Shown: positions 1 to 9,936 of the stretch, piece after piece
Layout: each line of letters begins with the position of its first letter
Numbering within the stretch: position 1 is the first letter of the stretch
Assembly (NCBI RefSeq): GCF_030913655.1
Contig: NZ_CP133189.1
Span: 3,310,501-3,374,500 of the forward strand
Source: Clostridium sp. MB40-C1
Lineage (GTDB): Bacteria; Bacillota; Clostridia; Clostridiales; Clostridiaceae
Direction of reading: 5' to 3'
Length of the DNA: 64,000 nucleotides
Translations under genes and position numbers: made by a program
Notes under the pieces: model-generated
The model's database searches: none
Told to the model about the DNA's origin: nothing
What the model saw: only the letters and a program-made list of their open reading frames with translations

Positions 1-35
1 CAGTTTAATGGCTGAGATTTAAGTTTTATTTCACT

Positions 36-70
36 TTAACTATAAATGTAATTATATATTTATAGTTAAA
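36..70 (-). terminator. hairpin downstream of the chemoreceptor gene
   Basis: A 13-bp perfect inverted repeat (TTTAACTATAAAT / ATTTATAGTTAAA) lies 43 bp past the stop of the minus-strand chemoreceptor gene. There is no clean U-run in that direction, so it may be a weak terminator or only a 3'-end stabilising hairpin. Confidence 0.4.
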
Positions 71-112
71 ATGAATTATTAGATAATCTAAATATAACAA
101 ACTGGAACTTAG

Positions 113-1849
113 TTATTGTAGTTTTAAGTTTGACAGCTTATCACTTAAATATGAGGATACAGCACTTAGTTCTTCTACCATTTTCATTAAATTGTTCATA
201 GAGTTAGCTTCATTATCAATACCTGCTGAAATTTCTTCTGCAGAAGAATTATTTTCTTCAGATATCATAGCTAAGTTTTCAATTTCTTCAGTAATTACAG
301 AGGTATTGGCAGAGATTTCTTCGGTAGAAGAAGATACCTCTTCAACCTTGGTTGATACATCATTAATAGAAGAATTAATAGCATTAAATCTTTCTATAAC
401 TTTATCAATAAAACTATTTTGTTCTAAAGTCCTTTTAGCTACATTCTGCATAGATTCACCTGAATTTTCTATGCCTTTTTGTATATTACTAACTAATTTT
501 GAAATTTCATCTGCCCATCTAGCGGACTCTTCTGCTAATTTCCTAACTTCTTCAGCTACTACAGCAAAACCTTTACCATGTTCACCAGCACGCGCGGCTT
601 CAATACTAGCATTTAAAGCCAAAAGATTTGTCTGTTCTGCTATAGAAGATATAGCAACTATTATATTATTTATTTCTTTTGATTCTTTAACTAAGTTTTC
701 AACTATTTCTGAGGTACTATTTACTACATTTACTATATCTTTTGAGTTTATATCGAGATTTTCCATAACCTTACTACCTTCTATAGCACTTTCATTTGTT
801 TTTATAGCTTCTTCAGTTACTAGTTGGGAAGTGTTTGCGATTTGCACTATAGTTTCATTTACTTCACGAATTTTGTCACTGGTACTAGATAATTTTTCTG
901 TCTGCTGTGTAATTCTTGTAGTTATATCTTTTGTAGAAGCGTCCATTTGGTCAAATTCTATCCTTGCAGTATTGAATGAATCTTTGAAATTTTCATTTGT
1001 ATCTTGAAGCTTTTTAGAGATATTACTAATGTTAATTAATACATCTTGGAATGTATCTAGCATTTTATTTGTATAGTTAGCTAACTCTCCAATTTCATCA
1101 TTACTGTTAATTTTAATTCTTTTAGTTAAGTCTCCCTCTAAATTAGAAATGAGCTTCATATTTTCAACTAATTCATCAATAGATTTAGTTTGATGTTTAG
1201 TCATTAATCCAACTAATAATCTAACTACTATTAAAGCTGCGATCATTATACCGATTAATACGGATATAATTATAACTTCAAATTTGATAAATTTACTGTT
1301 ATTTAATTCAATTCCTACAACTACTTCTTTATTTTCTAATTTTAAAGGAACGTAAACTTGAGAAGCAGAAGTTTTTTTCTTTAAATTATGCTTTATGTTA
1401 TCCACATATATTTCTTTAGTTTCAAGGGATTTATTTATTTCATCTAAATGTATAGTTTTTGTAAATTCATCGCCATATTTAGCGGCATTTTCTTGGGATT
1501 TATCAATTACATATGACCATTTTCCATTGGTATTGGAAATTATAAAAATGTCTTTTACAAAACCATCAGATTTATTTTGAAGAACTCCAAGAGCTTTATC
1601 AATTTCTTTATACATGGTACTGTTTTCCTTCTCTTTGTCAAGACTTGAAAAATCAACTTTTTCAATTTTGCTAGTTATACCGTTAGTAATGGTAGGAATT
1701 GCTATATTGATAGTACTTTTAATAGAATTAATAATACAAAGATACATTGTTATATCGATTATTACAAATAATGATATTATAAGAAGCATTATATTCCTTG
1801 TCCATTTCTTTCTTAAAGTAGTTGTTTTTGTGGTGTTTAGTTCTTTCAC
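113..1849 (-). CDS. methyl-accepting chemotaxis protein
   Basis: Membrane chemoreceptor of 578 residues that would signal to CheA through CheW. Transmembrane segment 1 is at about residues 19-40, an extracellular Cache-like sensor at about 45-185, transmembrane segment 2 at about 188-213, HAMP at about 214-270, and the cytoplasmic signalling domain to the end. The hairpin tip is recognisable ([19 protein letters not shown]). The start is GTG at 1847-1849, with an AGGGGGG ribosome binding site 8 bases upstream. It is transcribed away from the sigma-54 activator gene to its right, and no che genes are nearby. The ligand is unknown. The receptor class is certain; the sensor subtype is only inferred from topology. 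Confidence 0.93.
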   Translation of the reverse strand: MKELNTTKTTTLRKKWTRNIMLLIISLFVIIDITMYLCIINSIKSTINIAIPTITNGITSKIEKVDFSSLDKEKENSTMYKEIDKALGVLQNKSDGFVKDIFIISNTNGKWSYVIDKSQENAAKYGDEFTKTIHLDEINKSLETKEIYVDNIKHNLKKKTSASQVYVPLKLENKEVVVGIELNNSKFIKFEVIIISVLIGIMIAALIVVRLLVGLMTKHQTKSIDELVENMKLISNLEGDLTKRIKINSNDEIGELANYTNKMLDTFQDVLINISNISKKLQDTNENFKDSFNTARIEFDQMDASTKDITTRITQQTEKLSSTSDKIREVNETIVQIANTSQLVTEEAIKTNESAIEGSKVMENLDINSKDIVNVVNSTSEIVENLVKESKEINNIIVAISSIAEQTNLLALNASIEAARAGEHGKGFAVVAEEVRKLAEESARWADEISKLVSNIQKGIENSGESMQNVAKRTLEQNSFIDKVIERFNAINSSINDVSTKVEEVSSSTEEISANTSVITEEIENLAMISEENNSSAEEISAGIDNEANSMNNLMKMVEELSAVSSYLSDKLSNLKLQ

Positions 1850-2101
1850 TTATGTATCCCCCCTGTAAATATTACAAAATATATAATAAAATAATTATAG
1901 CATGAATAAAGAAAATACAAGATAAATATTCAGTAAATTTTCATTATTATAATTTTTTTTGCGATTTAACGTGTATACAGTTGTAATTACAGTTTTTTTT
2001 AATATCATATTAGTATATAATTAATGTAGGGTTTATTTTTTATATAAACTAATTATAAAGTTAAGCCTTAGTATTTTATAGTTAATATAAGGGTGATAAA
2101 T

Positions 2102-3679
2102 ATGAAAAATTTTATTAGGCTCGAAATAATTACAAGAGACAGAATTGGAATGACATTAGATATAGTAGCTCAAATATATAAATTCAATATAAACGTACAT
2201 TCATTAGAAGTATTTCCTAAAAAAGTTTGTGTAAAGGTAGAAGAAATAAATAAAGATATAAAGCAATATTTAAGTGAGTCTTTATATAGTTTGGAAGGAG
2301 TTATTAGTGTAAAAGAAGTAGGGCTATTACAACAGGAAAAGAATGAAAGAAAAATTCTTGCAACAATAGATTCTGTTGATGAGGGTATAATGGCTATAAA
2401 TAATAAATTAGAAGTAGAAATTTTTAATAGCTATTGTGAAAAAATTTTTAGATGTAAAAGAGAAGATATAATTGGAAGCGATATAAATAATTTTTTAAGC
2501 ATAAATGCGCCAATGATAACTTTGCTTAAAACAGGTGAAAAGTATGATAATGTTGAAATTAACATAAAGGGTGATGGAGGAGAGGGAGATATACATTATC
2601 TTACAACAGGTAGACCGGTTAAGGATGATAACAATAAAACTATTGGTGTTGTTGCTTCAATAAAAGATATTAAGCAAGCGATAGAGATTGCTAATATAGT
2701 TTCTTCTACTGAAGCAGGGGCTTTTAATGAAGTTATAGGTAATAGTTTTCCAATGGAAAGAGCAAAAAAATTATGTGCCTCTGTAGCTAAAAGCAATTCT
2801 ACAATCCTTCTAAGAGGCGAGAGTGGTACTGGTAAAGAAGTGTTTGCTAAAGCAATACAAAAACTCAGTGAGAGAAAAGATAAAAACTTTGTTACTATAA
2901 ACTGTGCTGCACTTCCTGATAATTTAATAGAAAGTGAATTGTTTGGTTATGAAAAAGGAAGTTTTACTGGAGCAAATGTATTGGGAAAAGAAGGACTTTT
3001 TAAAGAGGCTGATGGTGGAACTCTATTCTTAGATGAAATAGGAGAAGTATCGCTAGTGCTTCAAGCGAAATTACTTAGAGTTCTTCAAGAAGGGGTTATT
3101 AGAAAAATAGGAAGTAATAAAGAGGAAAAGGTGGATGTTAGGATAATTGCAGCTACTAATAGAAATTTAGAAGAAATGATTAAAAGAGAAGAGTTTAGAG
3201 AAGATTTGTATTATAGATTAAACGTAATACCTATATTCATACCTCCGTTAAGAGAAAGGCTTGAAGATATACCTAATTTAGTGAGTTTCTTTATAAATAA
3301 ATTAAATAAAAGATTAAATAAAAATATTTTAGGGGCAGAAATAGAATTTATAAATGCATTAATGGAATATAATTGGCCTGGTAATGTAAGAGAATTAGAA
3401 AATGTAATAGAACGAGCTATGAATTTATGTTTTAATAATTTATTAAAATTAGAACATTTAATAATTGATTTTAAAGGCTATAATAAGCCAAGTGTTCAAA
3501 ACTTTGAATTAGATGGGGATATGAAATTAAAGGATGTAGTGGAGATATGTGAAAAAGAGGCAATAATAAAAGCACTAGAAAAGTATAAAAGTTGTCGTAA
3601 AGCTGCAAAAGTTTTAGGAGTATCCCATACTACTATAATAAATAAAACAAAAAAGTATAATATAAATTGTAAAATATAA
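2102..3679 (+). CDS. TyrR-like sigma-54-dependent transcriptional activator (ACT-PAS-AAA+-HTH)
   Basis: Enhancer-binding protein that remodels sigma-54 RNA polymerase. In order it has an N-terminal ACT domain (about 1-75, amino-acid binding in this fold), a PAS domain (about 80-190), and a sigma-54 AAA+ domain with Walker A GESGTGKE, the sigma-54 contact loop as GSFTGA (usual GAFTGA) and Walker B-type LFLDEIGE. A TyrR/Fis-type C-terminal helix-turn-helix follows ([18 protein letters not shown]). The start ATG at 2102 has AAGGG 8 bases upstream; an in-frame GTG at 2093 is less well placed. The gene lies just upstream of the -24/-12 promoter of the first methionine gamma-lyase, which makes it the obvious regulator of both lyase copies. 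An ACT-sensed amino acid such as methionine is an inference. Confidence 0.92.
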   Translation: MKNFIRLEIITRDRIGMTLDIVAQIYKFNINVHSLEVFPKKVCVKVEEINKDIKQYLSESLYSLEGVISVKEVGLLQQEKNERKILATIDSVDEGIMAINNKLEVEIFNSYCEKIFRCKREDIIGSDINNFLSINAPMITLLKTGEKYDNVEINIKGDGGEGDIHYLTTGRPVKDDNNKTIGVVASIKDIKQAIEIANIVSSTEAGAFNEVIGNSFPMERAKKLCASVAKSNSTILLRGESGTGKEVFAKAIQKLSERKDKNFVTINCAALPDNLIESELFGYEKGSFTGANVLGKEGLFKEADGGTLFLDEIGEVSLVLQAKLLRVLQEGVIRKIGSNKEEKVDVRIIAATNRNLEEMIKREEFREDLYYRLNVIPIFIPPLRERLEDIPNLVSFFINKLNKRLNKNILGAEIEFINALMEYNWPGNVRELENVIERAMNLCFNNLLKLEHLIIDFKGYNKPSVQNFELDGDMKLKDVVEICEKEAIIKALEKYKSCRKAAKVLGVSHTTIINKTKKYNINCKI

Positions 3680-3686
3680 TATACAC

Positions 3687-3779
3687 TCGGAAAGAAAAAT
3701 ATACATACGGAAAGAAAAATTTACGAGTGGAAAGAATATTTTACACAAAAAAGGCGAATGTGGTTTAAAATGTTTAAAT
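3687..3779 (+). promoter_or_regulatory. cluster of upstream activator sites for the TyrR-like protein
   Basis: Three imperfect palindromes follow at exact 20-bp steps: CGGAAAGAAAAATATACA at 3688, CGGAAAGAAAAATTTACG at 3708 and TGGAAAGAATATTTTACA at 3728. Each fits the shape of the known TyrR box, TGTAAA-N6-TTTACA. A fourth, GTGGTTTAAAATGTTTAAAT at 3760-3779, closely matches the site before the second lyase promoter. The spacing puts all three on one face of the helix, 118-175 bp upstream of the -24 element, a normal distance for an enhancer. Binding by the adjacent regulator is inferred. Confidence 0.65.
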
Positions 3780-3861
3780 TTTAGTTGATTAATTAAAGTT
3801 TAAACGTTTTTCTTTTTGCCATAAGGGGTAGGTATAGGCTTTTGATAATCCAAAATAAAAT

Positions 3862-3877
3862 TGGCATGGTATTTGCT
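3862..3877 (+). promoter_or_regulatory. sigma-54 (-24/-12) promoter of methionine gamma-lyase copy 1
   Basis: TGGCATGGTATTTGCT matches the sigma-54 consensus TGGCAC-N5-TTGCW, with exactly 10 bases between the invariant GG (3863-3864) and GC (3875-3876). It lies 71 bp before the lyase start codon and downstream of the activator-site cluster. Confidence 0.85.
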
Positions 3878-3948
3878 TGTATAATATTGTGTAAAAAACA
3901 AGATGTATTAAGTTAATATAAATAGATTAATCAAAAGGAGAGGTATAA

Positions 3949-5157
3949 ATGAATAGAGAACATATGGAAAAAATGGGAGTAGCAACACAAGCAATACATG
4001 GTGGACATGTAGGAGATAAACAATTTGGATCATTAGCAACTCCTATATTCCAAACTTCTACATTTATCTTTGATTCAGCAGAACAAGGTGGAAAAAGATT
4101 TGCATTAGAAGAACCAGGATATATATATGGAAGACTTGGAAACCCAACAGCTACTGAACTTGAAGAAAAACTTGCTTTATTAGAAGGAGCAGAAGCTGCA
4201 GTAGTTACATCATCTGGTATAGGTGCTATATCTTCATCATTATGGACAGCATTAAAAGCTGGAGATCATGTAGTTGCATCTGATACACTTTATGGATGTA
4301 CTTTCGCATTATTAAGCCACGGACTTACTAAATTTGGTGTAGAAGTTACATTTGTAGACATAACTAACCTTGAAGAAGTTAAAAAAGCTATGAAACCAAA
4401 TACTAGAGTAGTATATTTAGAAACTCCTGCTAACCCAACATTAAAAATTACAGACATAGAAGCTGTTTCTAAAATGGCTCATGAAAACAACAAAGATTGT
4501 TTAGTATTTGTTGATAATACATTCAATACTCCATACATCCAAAAACCATTAGAATTAGGTGCTGATGTTGTTCTTCACTCAGGAACTAAATACTTAAATG
4601 GACATGGAGATGTTATAGTAGGATTTGCAGCAGGTAAAGCAGACTTTATAACTCAAGTTAAATTAGTTGGAGTTAAAGATTTAACAGGAGCAGTTTGCAG
4701 CCCTATGAATGCTTATTTAGTAATCAGAGGAATGAAAACTTTAGAAGTAAGAATGGAAAAACATAGTGCAAATGCTATGAAAGTTGCTGAATTCTTAGAA
4801 GCTCATCCAGCAGTTGAAAAAGTATACTATCCAGGACTTAAGAGTTTTGAACAATATGATTTAGCTAAAAAACAAATGAGATTACCAGGTGGTATGATAT
4901 CTTTCGAAATTAAAGGCGGAGTAAATGACGGAAGAACTGTTATGAATAATGTTAAATTAGCTTCATTAGCAGTAAGCTTAGGAGATACTGAAACATTAAT
5001 TCAACATCCAGCTTCAATGACACACTCTCCATACACTGCAGAAGAAAGAGCAGCAGTAGGAATAAGCGATGGATTAATAAGATTATCTGTTGGTCTTGAA
5101 GATGCTGAAGATATAATCGCTGATTTAAAACAAGCTTTAGATTTAATAGTTAAATAA
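3949..5157 (+). CDS. mgl: methionine gamma-lyase (copy 1)
   Basis: PLP enzyme (402 residues) that splits methionine into methanethiol, 2-oxobutyrate and ammonia. It belongs to the Cys/Met-metabolism PLP family. Visible residues are the PLP lysine K214 in SGTKYLNGH, the active-site Y60 and R62 of YGRLGNPT, Y115, and C117 in LYGCTF. This cysteine is diagnostic of true methionine gamma-lyases, equivalent to C116 of the Pseudomonas putida enzyme. The KDLTGAV motif is also typical. The ATG has an AGGAGAGG ribosome binding site. The second copy differs at 14 of 402 residues. The lyase/transporter pairing and sigma-54 control point to inducible methionine fermentation. Confidence 0.95.
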   Translation: MNREHMEKMGVATQAIHGGHVGDKQFGSLATPIFQTSTFIFDSAEQGGKRFALEEPGYIYGRLGNPTATELEEKLALLEGAEAAVVTSSGIGAISSSLWTALKAGDHVVASDTLYGCTFALLSHGLTKFGVEVTFVDITNLEEVKKAMKPNTRVVYLETPANPTLKITDIEAVSKMAHENNKDCLVFVDNTFNTPYIQKPLELGADVVLHSGTKYLNGHGDVIVGFAAGKADFITQVKLVGVKDLTGAVCSPMNAYLVIRGMKTLEVRMEKHSANAMKVAEFLEAHPAVEKVYYPGLKSFEQYDLAKKQMRLPGGMISFEIKGGVNDGRTVMNNVKLASLAVSLGDTETLIQHPASMTHSPYTAEERAAVGISDGLIRLSVGLEDAEDIIADLKQALDLIVK

Positions 5158-5191
5158 TAAGATTTCATATATATTTAAATATTTTTTAAAT

Positions 5192-5233
5192 AGAAATCAA
5201 TTATAAAAGGAAATCCTTTTATAATTGATTTCT
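5192..5233 (+). terminator. 19-bp perfect hairpin between mgl and the NhaC-family gene
   Basis: Perfect 19-bp inverted repeat with a 4-base loop (AAAT), 34 bp after the lyase stop. No U-run follows, so it is more likely an RNA-stabilising or processing hairpin, or a partial terminator separating lyase and transporter expression, than a strong intrinsic terminator. Confidence 0.55.
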
Positions 5234-5308
5234 GTAGTTTATGAGAAAAATAAGAATATTTAAAACAAGAGACTAAATTTATTAAAATTAAGGGAGGACA
5301 AAAGATTA

Positions 5309-6673
5309 ATGAGCTCGAAAAAAAAGACGAATAGTATTATTGCTTTAATGCCTTTTGTAGTATTTATTGGAGTATATCTTGGAAGTGGACTTATACTACA
5401 AGCAAAAGGAGTTGAGATGGCGTTCTATCAATTTCCTGCACCAGTTGCTGTATTTATGGGTGTTATTTCAGCATTTATAATACTTAAAGGTTCAATAGAA
5501 GAAAAATTTGAAACATTTATAGATGGTTGTGGAAACTCAGATATAATTATAATGTGTATAATTTATCTATTAGCTGGAGCTTTTGCCGCAGTGTCTAAAG
5601 CGATGGGTGGAGTTGATTCTACTGTTAATTTAGGATTAACTTATATACCAGCACAATATATTATGGCTGGATTATTTATAATATCAGGATTTATATCTTT
5701 AGCAACAGGAACTTCTGTAGGAGCAATAGCTGCATTAGGACCTATAGCTGTAGGAGTTGCTACAAAAGCAGGATTATCAATGCCACTTACTATGGCTTCT
5801 GTATTAGGTGGAGCTATGTTTGGAGATAATTTATCTATAATATCAGATACAACTATTGCATCTACTAGAACGCAAGGTTGTGATATGAGGGATAAATTTA
5901 GAGTAAATGTTTACTTATCTATACCACCTGCTATTATAACAATAATATTATTACTTGTATTTGGAAAACCTACATCTATCACAACTTTACAAGCATGTGA
6001 TTTTAATATTGTAAAAGTATTGCCATATTTATTTGTATTAGTATTGGCTTTAATGGGAGCAAATGTATTTGCAGTTTTAACTGGAGGAATATTCTTATCA
6101 GGAGCAATTGGCCTATTTTATGGTGATTTGACTATAATGAGTCTTGCGAAAAATGTATTTTTAGGATTTACAAGTATGACTGATATATTCTTATTATCAA
6201 TGCTTACCGGTGGGCTTGCTGAACTGGTGACTAAGGCTGGTGGACTAGAATGTTTGTTAAATGGAATTCAAAAAATGGTGAAAGGCAGAAAATCAGCAGA
6301 ACTTGGAATAGCTGCACTTGTTTCATTAACTGATGCTGCTGTAGCAAATAATACTGTTGCTATAATTATAAATGGTTCAATAGCTAAAGAGTTATGTTAT
6401 AAATTTAAAGTTGATCCAAGAAAAAGTGCTGCTATATTAAGTACATACTCTTGCATAATTCAAGGATTTATACCATATGGAGCTCAAATGCTAGTTCTTA
6501 CAAGTTTTGCTAAAGGAGCAGTATCACCAATGCAGATAATTCCATTGGTATGGTTCCAGGAGTTACTTTTAGTAAGTGCAATAATAGCTACTTTTGTGCC
6601 ATTTGCAGATGGTTTCCTTAAGAAACATCCTTGGAATTGGGAAAAGGGAGAAGCAGAATCAGAAGTTGCTTAA
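5309..6673 (+). CDS. NhaC-family transporter (copy 1), probable methionine uptake
   Basis: Polytopic membrane protein of 454 residues with about 11-12 hydrophobic segments, in the Na+/H+ antiporter NhaC / ion-transporter superfamily. Conserved stretches include GNSDIIIMC, the glycine-rich TGTSVGAIAALGP, GAMFGDNLSIISDTT and SLTDAAVANNTVAI. The ATG has an AGGGAGGA ribosome binding site. Some members of this superfamily (the MetT type) are genetically linked to methionine uptake. Its placement behind methionine gamma-lyase, repeated in the second pair, supports import of methionine or export of a degradation product rather than plain sodium/proton exchange. Family assignment is firm; substrate is inferred. 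Confidence 0.85.
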   Translation: MSSKKKTNSIIALMPFVVFIGVYLGSGLILQAKGVEMAFYQFPAPVAVFMGVISAFIILKGSIEEKFETFIDGCGNSDIIIMCIIYLLAGAFAAVSKAMGGVDSTVNLGLTYIPAQYIMAGLFIISGFISLATGTSVGAIAALGPIAVGVATKAGLSMPLTMASVLGGAMFGDNLSIISDTTIASTRTQGCDMRDKFRVNVYLSIPPAIITIILLLVFGKPTSITTLQACDFNIVKVLPYLFVLVLALMGANVFAVLTGGIFLSGAIGLFYGDLTIMSLAKNVFLGFTSMTDIFLLSMLTGGLAELVTKAGGLECLLNGIQKMVKGRKSAELGIAALVSLTDAAVANNTVAIIINGSIAKELCYKFKVDPRKSAAILSTYSCIIQGFIPYGAQMLVLTSFAKGAVSPMQIIPLVWFQELLLVSAIIATFVPFADGFLKKHPWNWEKGEAESEVA

Positions 6674-6787
6674 TTTTAATAATATTTATTTCAAAACGGA
6701 ACAAAGATTTAAGAATTAGACAGTTTTAAGATAGAGTACAACTAATTATTCAAAAATTTTATTACAAATTATTCTTAAATTTAATAT

Positions 6788-6837
6788 AATGGCAAATTAA
6801 ATTTACATTTGGAAGTGTAATTTGCCATTATTTTATT
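6788..6837 (+). terminator. terminator after NhaC-family copy 1
   Basis: AATGGCAAATT / AATTTGCCATT form an 11-bp stem with a partly paired inner loop, followed by ATTTTATT. It separates the first lyase/transporter pair from the second promoter. Confidence 0.75.
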
Positions 6838-6841
6838 AAAT

Positions 6842-6861
6842 GTGGTTGTAAATGTTTACAC
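6842..6861 (+). promoter_or_regulatory. activator site before the second lyase promoter
   Basis: GTGGTTGTAAATGTTTACAC is palindromic (TGTAAA-TG-TTTACA core). It matches site 4 at 3760-3779 over most of its length and shares GTGG and TTTACAC with site 3 at 3727-3746. It ends 61 bp upstream of the -24 element. Only one clear site is present here, against four at copy 1. Confidence 0.5.
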
Positions 6862-6921
6862 AAGAATAATTACATATCTTAAAAGCGCATAAAATGACGA
6901 TTTATGAGTAAACGTTTAAAT

Positions 6922-6937
6922 TGGCACGCTAATTGCT
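6922..6937 (+). promoter_or_regulatory. sigma-54 (-24/-12) promoter of methionine gamma-lyase copy 2
   Basis: TGGCACGCTAATTGCT is a full match to TGGCAC-N5-TTGCW, with GG (6923-6924) and GC (6935-6936) ten bases apart. It lies 73 bp before the second lyase start codon, almost the same distance as at copy 1. Confidence 0.9.
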
Positions 6938-7009
6938 GTATAAAGTAATGTAAGGAATGCTAAAATATAATAGAACATTAAATAGATTAATTAAAAGGAG
7001 AGGTATAGA

Positions 7010-8218
7010 ATGAACAGAGAGCATATTGAAAAAATGGGAGTAGCAACACAAGCAATACATGGTGGACATGTAGGAGATAAACAATTTGGATCATTAGCAA
7101 CTCCTATATTCCAAACTTCTACATTTATTTTTGATTCAGCAGAACAAGGTGGAAGAAGATTTGCTTTAGAAGAATCAGGATATATATATGGAAGACTTGG
7201 AAACCCAACAGCTACTGAACTTGAAGAAAAACTTGCTTTATTAGAAGGAGCAGAAGCTGCAGTAGTTACATCATCTGGTATGGGAGCTATATCTTCAGCA
7301 TTATGGACAGCATTAAAAGCTGGAGATCATATAGTTGCATCTGATACACTTTATGGATGTACTTTCGCATTATTAAGTCATGGACTTACTAAATTTGGTA
7401 TAGAAGTTTCATTTGTAGATATAACTAACCTTGAAGAAGTTAAAAAAGCTATGAAACCAAATACTAGAATAGTATATTTAGAAACTCCTGCTAATCCAAC
7501 ATTAAAAATTACAGATATAGAAGCTGTTTCTAAAATGGCTCATGAAAACAACAAAGATTGTTTAGTATTTGTTGATAATACATTCAATACTCCATACATT
7601 CAAAAACCATTAGAATTAGGTGCGGATGTTGTTGTTCATTCAGGAACTAAATACTTAAATGGACATGGAGATGTTATAGTAGGATTTGTAGCAGGTAAAG
7701 CAGATTTCATAACTCAAGTTAAATTAGTTGGAGTTAAAGATTTAACAGGAGCAGTTTGTAGCCCTATGAATGCTTATTTAGTAATCAGAGGAATGAAAAC
7801 TTTAGAAGTAAGAATGGAAAAACATAGTGCAAATGCTATGAAAGTTGCTGAATTCTTAGAAGCTCATCCAGCAGTTGATAAAGTATACTATCCAGGACTT
7901 AAGAGCTTTGAACAATATGATTTAGCTAAAAAACAAATGAAATTACCAGGTGGTATGATATCTTTCGAAATTAAAGGTGGAGTAGATGACGGAAGAACTG
8001 TTATGAATAATGTTAAATTAGCTTCATTAGCAGTAAGCTTAGGAGATACTGAAACATTAATTCAACATCCAGCTTCAATGACACACTCTCCATACACTGC
8101 AGAAGAAAGAGCAGCAGTAGGAATAAGCGATGGATTAATAAGATTATCTGTTGGTCTTGAAGATGCTGAAGATATAATCGCTGATTTAAAACAAGCTTTA
8201 GATTTAATAGTTAAATAA
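7010..8218 (+). CDS. mgl: methionine gamma-lyase (copy 2)
   Basis: Second 402-residue PLP-dependent methionine gamma-lyase with the same reaction and the same key residues as copy 1: K214, Y60, R62, Y115 and C117. The 14 amino-acid differences are nearly all conservative (I/V, R/K, D/E) and none touches the listed active-site residues. DNA identity with copy 1 is very high across the coding region and the last 28 or so bases before ATG. It collapses immediately after the stop codon. The ribosome binding site is AGGAGAGG. It has its own sigma-54 promoter and is followed by a second NhaC-family gene. The tight limits of similarity suggest gene conversion or purifying selection after a tandem duplication. 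Confidence 0.95.
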   Translation: MNREHIEKMGVATQAIHGGHVGDKQFGSLATPIFQTSTFIFDSAEQGGRRFALEESGYIYGRLGNPTATELEEKLALLEGAEAAVVTSSGMGAISSALWTALKAGDHIVASDTLYGCTFALLSHGLTKFGIEVSFVDITNLEEVKKAMKPNTRIVYLETPANPTLKITDIEAVSKMAHENNKDCLVFVDNTFNTPYIQKPLELGADVVVHSGTKYLNGHGDVIVGFVAGKADFITQVKLVGVKDLTGAVCSPMNAYLVIRGMKTLEVRMEKHSANAMKVAEFLEAHPAVDKVYYPGLKSFEQYDLAKKQMKLPGGMISFEIKGGVDDGRTVMNNVKLASLAVSLGDTETLIQHPASMTHSPYTAEERAAVGISDGLIRLSVGLEDAEDIIADLKQALDLIVK

Positions 8219-8264
8219 TAAATTTAATATATAAACTACCCATATTAAGAATTAATAATATATA

Positions 8265-8287
8265 TTGGGGGGGATATCCCCCCCCAA
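8265..8287 (+). terminator. G7/C8 hairpin after mgl copy 2
   Basis: TTGGGGGGG pairs with CCCCCCCCAA around an ATAT loop, an exceptionally GC-rich stem for this genome. It is followed by an A-run rather than a U-run, so it may stabilise the lyase mRNA end rather than terminate transcription. Confidence 0.5.
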
Positions 8288-8456
8288 AAAATATCCTTAT
8301 TTACCAGTAAAAAATAAATTCATTTTTGTATTATAATATTGAAAAAAAATATATTTAATTTATAATAAGTATTAAGATCAGGTCCATACCATGAAAACCT
8401 TTTCGAATGTGAACTAATTAATTTCATACTATTTATAATCAAGAGGAGGAAAAATA

Positions 8457-9818
8457 ATGAGTGATAACCAAAGTAAAGTAAAAGCTAATGGAATTGCCCT
8501 CATACCTTTTTTAGTTTTTGTAGGTATTTATCTTGGCGCAGGACTTGTGTTACAAGCAAAAGGCACTAAAATGGCCTTTTACCAATTACCAGCACCAGTA
8601 GCTGCATTCTGTGGTATTATAATAGCTTTCTTTTTATTAAAGGGAACAATAAATGAAAAATTTGAATCTTTTGTAGAAGGTTGTGGAAACTCAGATATAA
8701 TTATAATGTGTATAATTTATCTATTAGCGGGTGCTTTTGCTACTGTATCTAATGCTATGGGTGGTGTTGATTCTACTGTTAACTTAGGATTAACTTATAT
8801 ACCAGCACAGTATATAACAGCAGGTTTATTTGTTATTGCATGTTTTATATCATTATCAACAGGAACTTCTGTAGGTGCTATTACTGCATTAGGACCTATA
8901 GCTGTAGGAGTTGCTACAAAAGCAGGGTTATCATTGCCTCTTACTTTGGCAGCTGTATGTGGTGGTGCTATGTTTGGAGATAACTTATCTGTAATATCTG
9001 ATACAACAATAGCTGCTACAAGGACTCAAGGCTGTGAAATGAGAGACAAGTTTAGACTTAATATATTTATAGCTTTACCAGCTGCAGTAATAACAGTAGT
9101 TTTACTTCTTATTTTTGGTCATCCAACTACTATACCAGCAATGCAAACTTATGATTTTACTTTAATAAAAGTTTTACCATATATATTTGTTTTAGTTTTA
9201 GCATTAGCTGGAATAAACGTTTTTGCGGTATTAACTGGTGGTATAATTCTTTCAGGTATTATAGGTCTTTCTTATGGAAATTTAACAGTTTTAACATTTT
9301 CACAACAAATATTTGAAGGTTTCAAAGGAATGATAGATATCTTCATCTTGTCAATGCTTACTGGTGGACTTGCTAATATGGTTACCAAAGCAGGTGGAAT
9401 TCAGTTCTTATTAAACGGAATTCAAAAAATGATAAAGGGAAGAAAATCTGCAGAAATAGGTATTGCTGCATTAGTTTCTTTAACTGATGCTGCTGTAGCA
9501 AACAACACAGTTGCTATAATAATAAACGGACCTATAGCTAAAGAAATTTGTGAAACATACAAAGTAGATCCACGTAGAAGTGCATCTTTACTAGATACGT
9601 TCTCTTGTATATTCCAAGGACTTATTCCTTATGGAGCTCAAATGCTTATTTTAACAAGCTTTGCTAAGGGAGCTATATCACCTATGCAAGTTATTCCATT
9701 ATTATGGTATCAACAATTACTAGCAGTATCTGCTATATTGTCAATATTTATTCCATTTGCTGATGGTGTAATTAGAAAAGAACCTTGGAATTGGGAAAAG
9801 GGAGAATCTGTACAATAA
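8457..9818 (+). CDS. NhaC-family transporter (copy 2), probable methionine uptake
   Basis: A 453-residue paralogue of the 5309-6673 transporter, with the same membrane topology and conserved blocks (GNSDIIIMC, GTSVGAITALGP, GAMFGDNLSVISDTT, LTDAAVANNTVAI). By eye it is only about 70-75 per cent identical to copy 1, much less than the two lyases are to each other. Differences are concentrated in the loops and the mid-protein segment. The ATG has AGAGGAGG 8 bases upstream. Because only one of the two genes in each pair has diverged, the two carriers may differ in affinity or substrate while the lyases are kept the same. That is inference. Confidence 0.85.
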   Translation: MSDNQSKVKANGIALIPFLVFVGIYLGAGLVLQAKGTKMAFYQLPAPVAAFCGIIIAFFLLKGTINEKFESFVEGCGNSDIIIMCIIYLLAGAFATVSNAMGGVDSTVNLGLTYIPAQYITAGLFVIACFISLSTGTSVGAITALGPIAVGVATKAGLSLPLTLAAVCGGAMFGDNLSVISDTTIAATRTQGCEMRDKFRLNIFIALPAAVITVVLLLIFGHPTTIPAMQTYDFTLIKVLPYIFVLVLALAGINVFAVLTGGIILSGIIGLSYGNLTVLTFSQQIFEGFKGMIDIFILSMLTGGLANMVTKAGGIQFLLNGIQKMIKGRKSAEIGIAALVSLTDAAVANNTVAIIINGPIAKEICETYKVDPRRSASLLDTFSCIFQGLIPYGAQMLILTSFAKGAISPMQVIPLLWYQQLLAVSAILSIFIPFADGVIRKEPWNWEKGESVQ

Positions 9819-9836
9819 AATTTAAAAAGACATTAT

Positions 9837-9875
9837 AAGAGCAAATCAAATATTTGATTTGCTCTTGTGTTTGTT
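9837..9875 (+). terminator. terminator after NhaC-family copy 2
   Basis: A perfect 30-base palindrome (9837-9866; left arm AAGAGCAAATCAAAT) is followed by a T-rich tail (TGTGTTTGTTT). Confidence 0.85.
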
Positions 9876-9936
9876 TCAATATTTTAGTAACATAAATTTA
9901 TAACAAAAACTTTAAAGGTATAGAAGGAGGGGCATA

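Noticed and set aside
192-1007. 271-codon plus-strand ORF opposite the chemoreceptor gene
   Set aside because: It is the antisense shadow of the helical, Ala/Glu/Ser-rich signalling domain; no ribosome binding site and no family-like sequence.
1850-2101. c-di-GMP riboswitch in front of the chemoreceptor or activator
   Set aside because: The GEMM core sequence was looked for and not seen.
3680-3746. Tandem 20-bp repeats as a CRISPR or satellite array
   Set aside because: There are only three units, no spacers, each is a palindrome, and they lie upstream of a sigma-54 promoter; activator sites explain them better.
3780-3948. SAM or S-box riboswitch before the methionine lyase gene
   Set aside because: No SAM-I core was found before either mgl copy; control is by sigma-54 promoter. 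These are catabolic genes, for which repression by SAM would make little sense.
8265-8287. G-run as a phase-variable homopolymer tract
   Set aside because: It is intergenic, after a stop codon, and its length pairs with the matching C-run, so a hairpin is the simpler reading.
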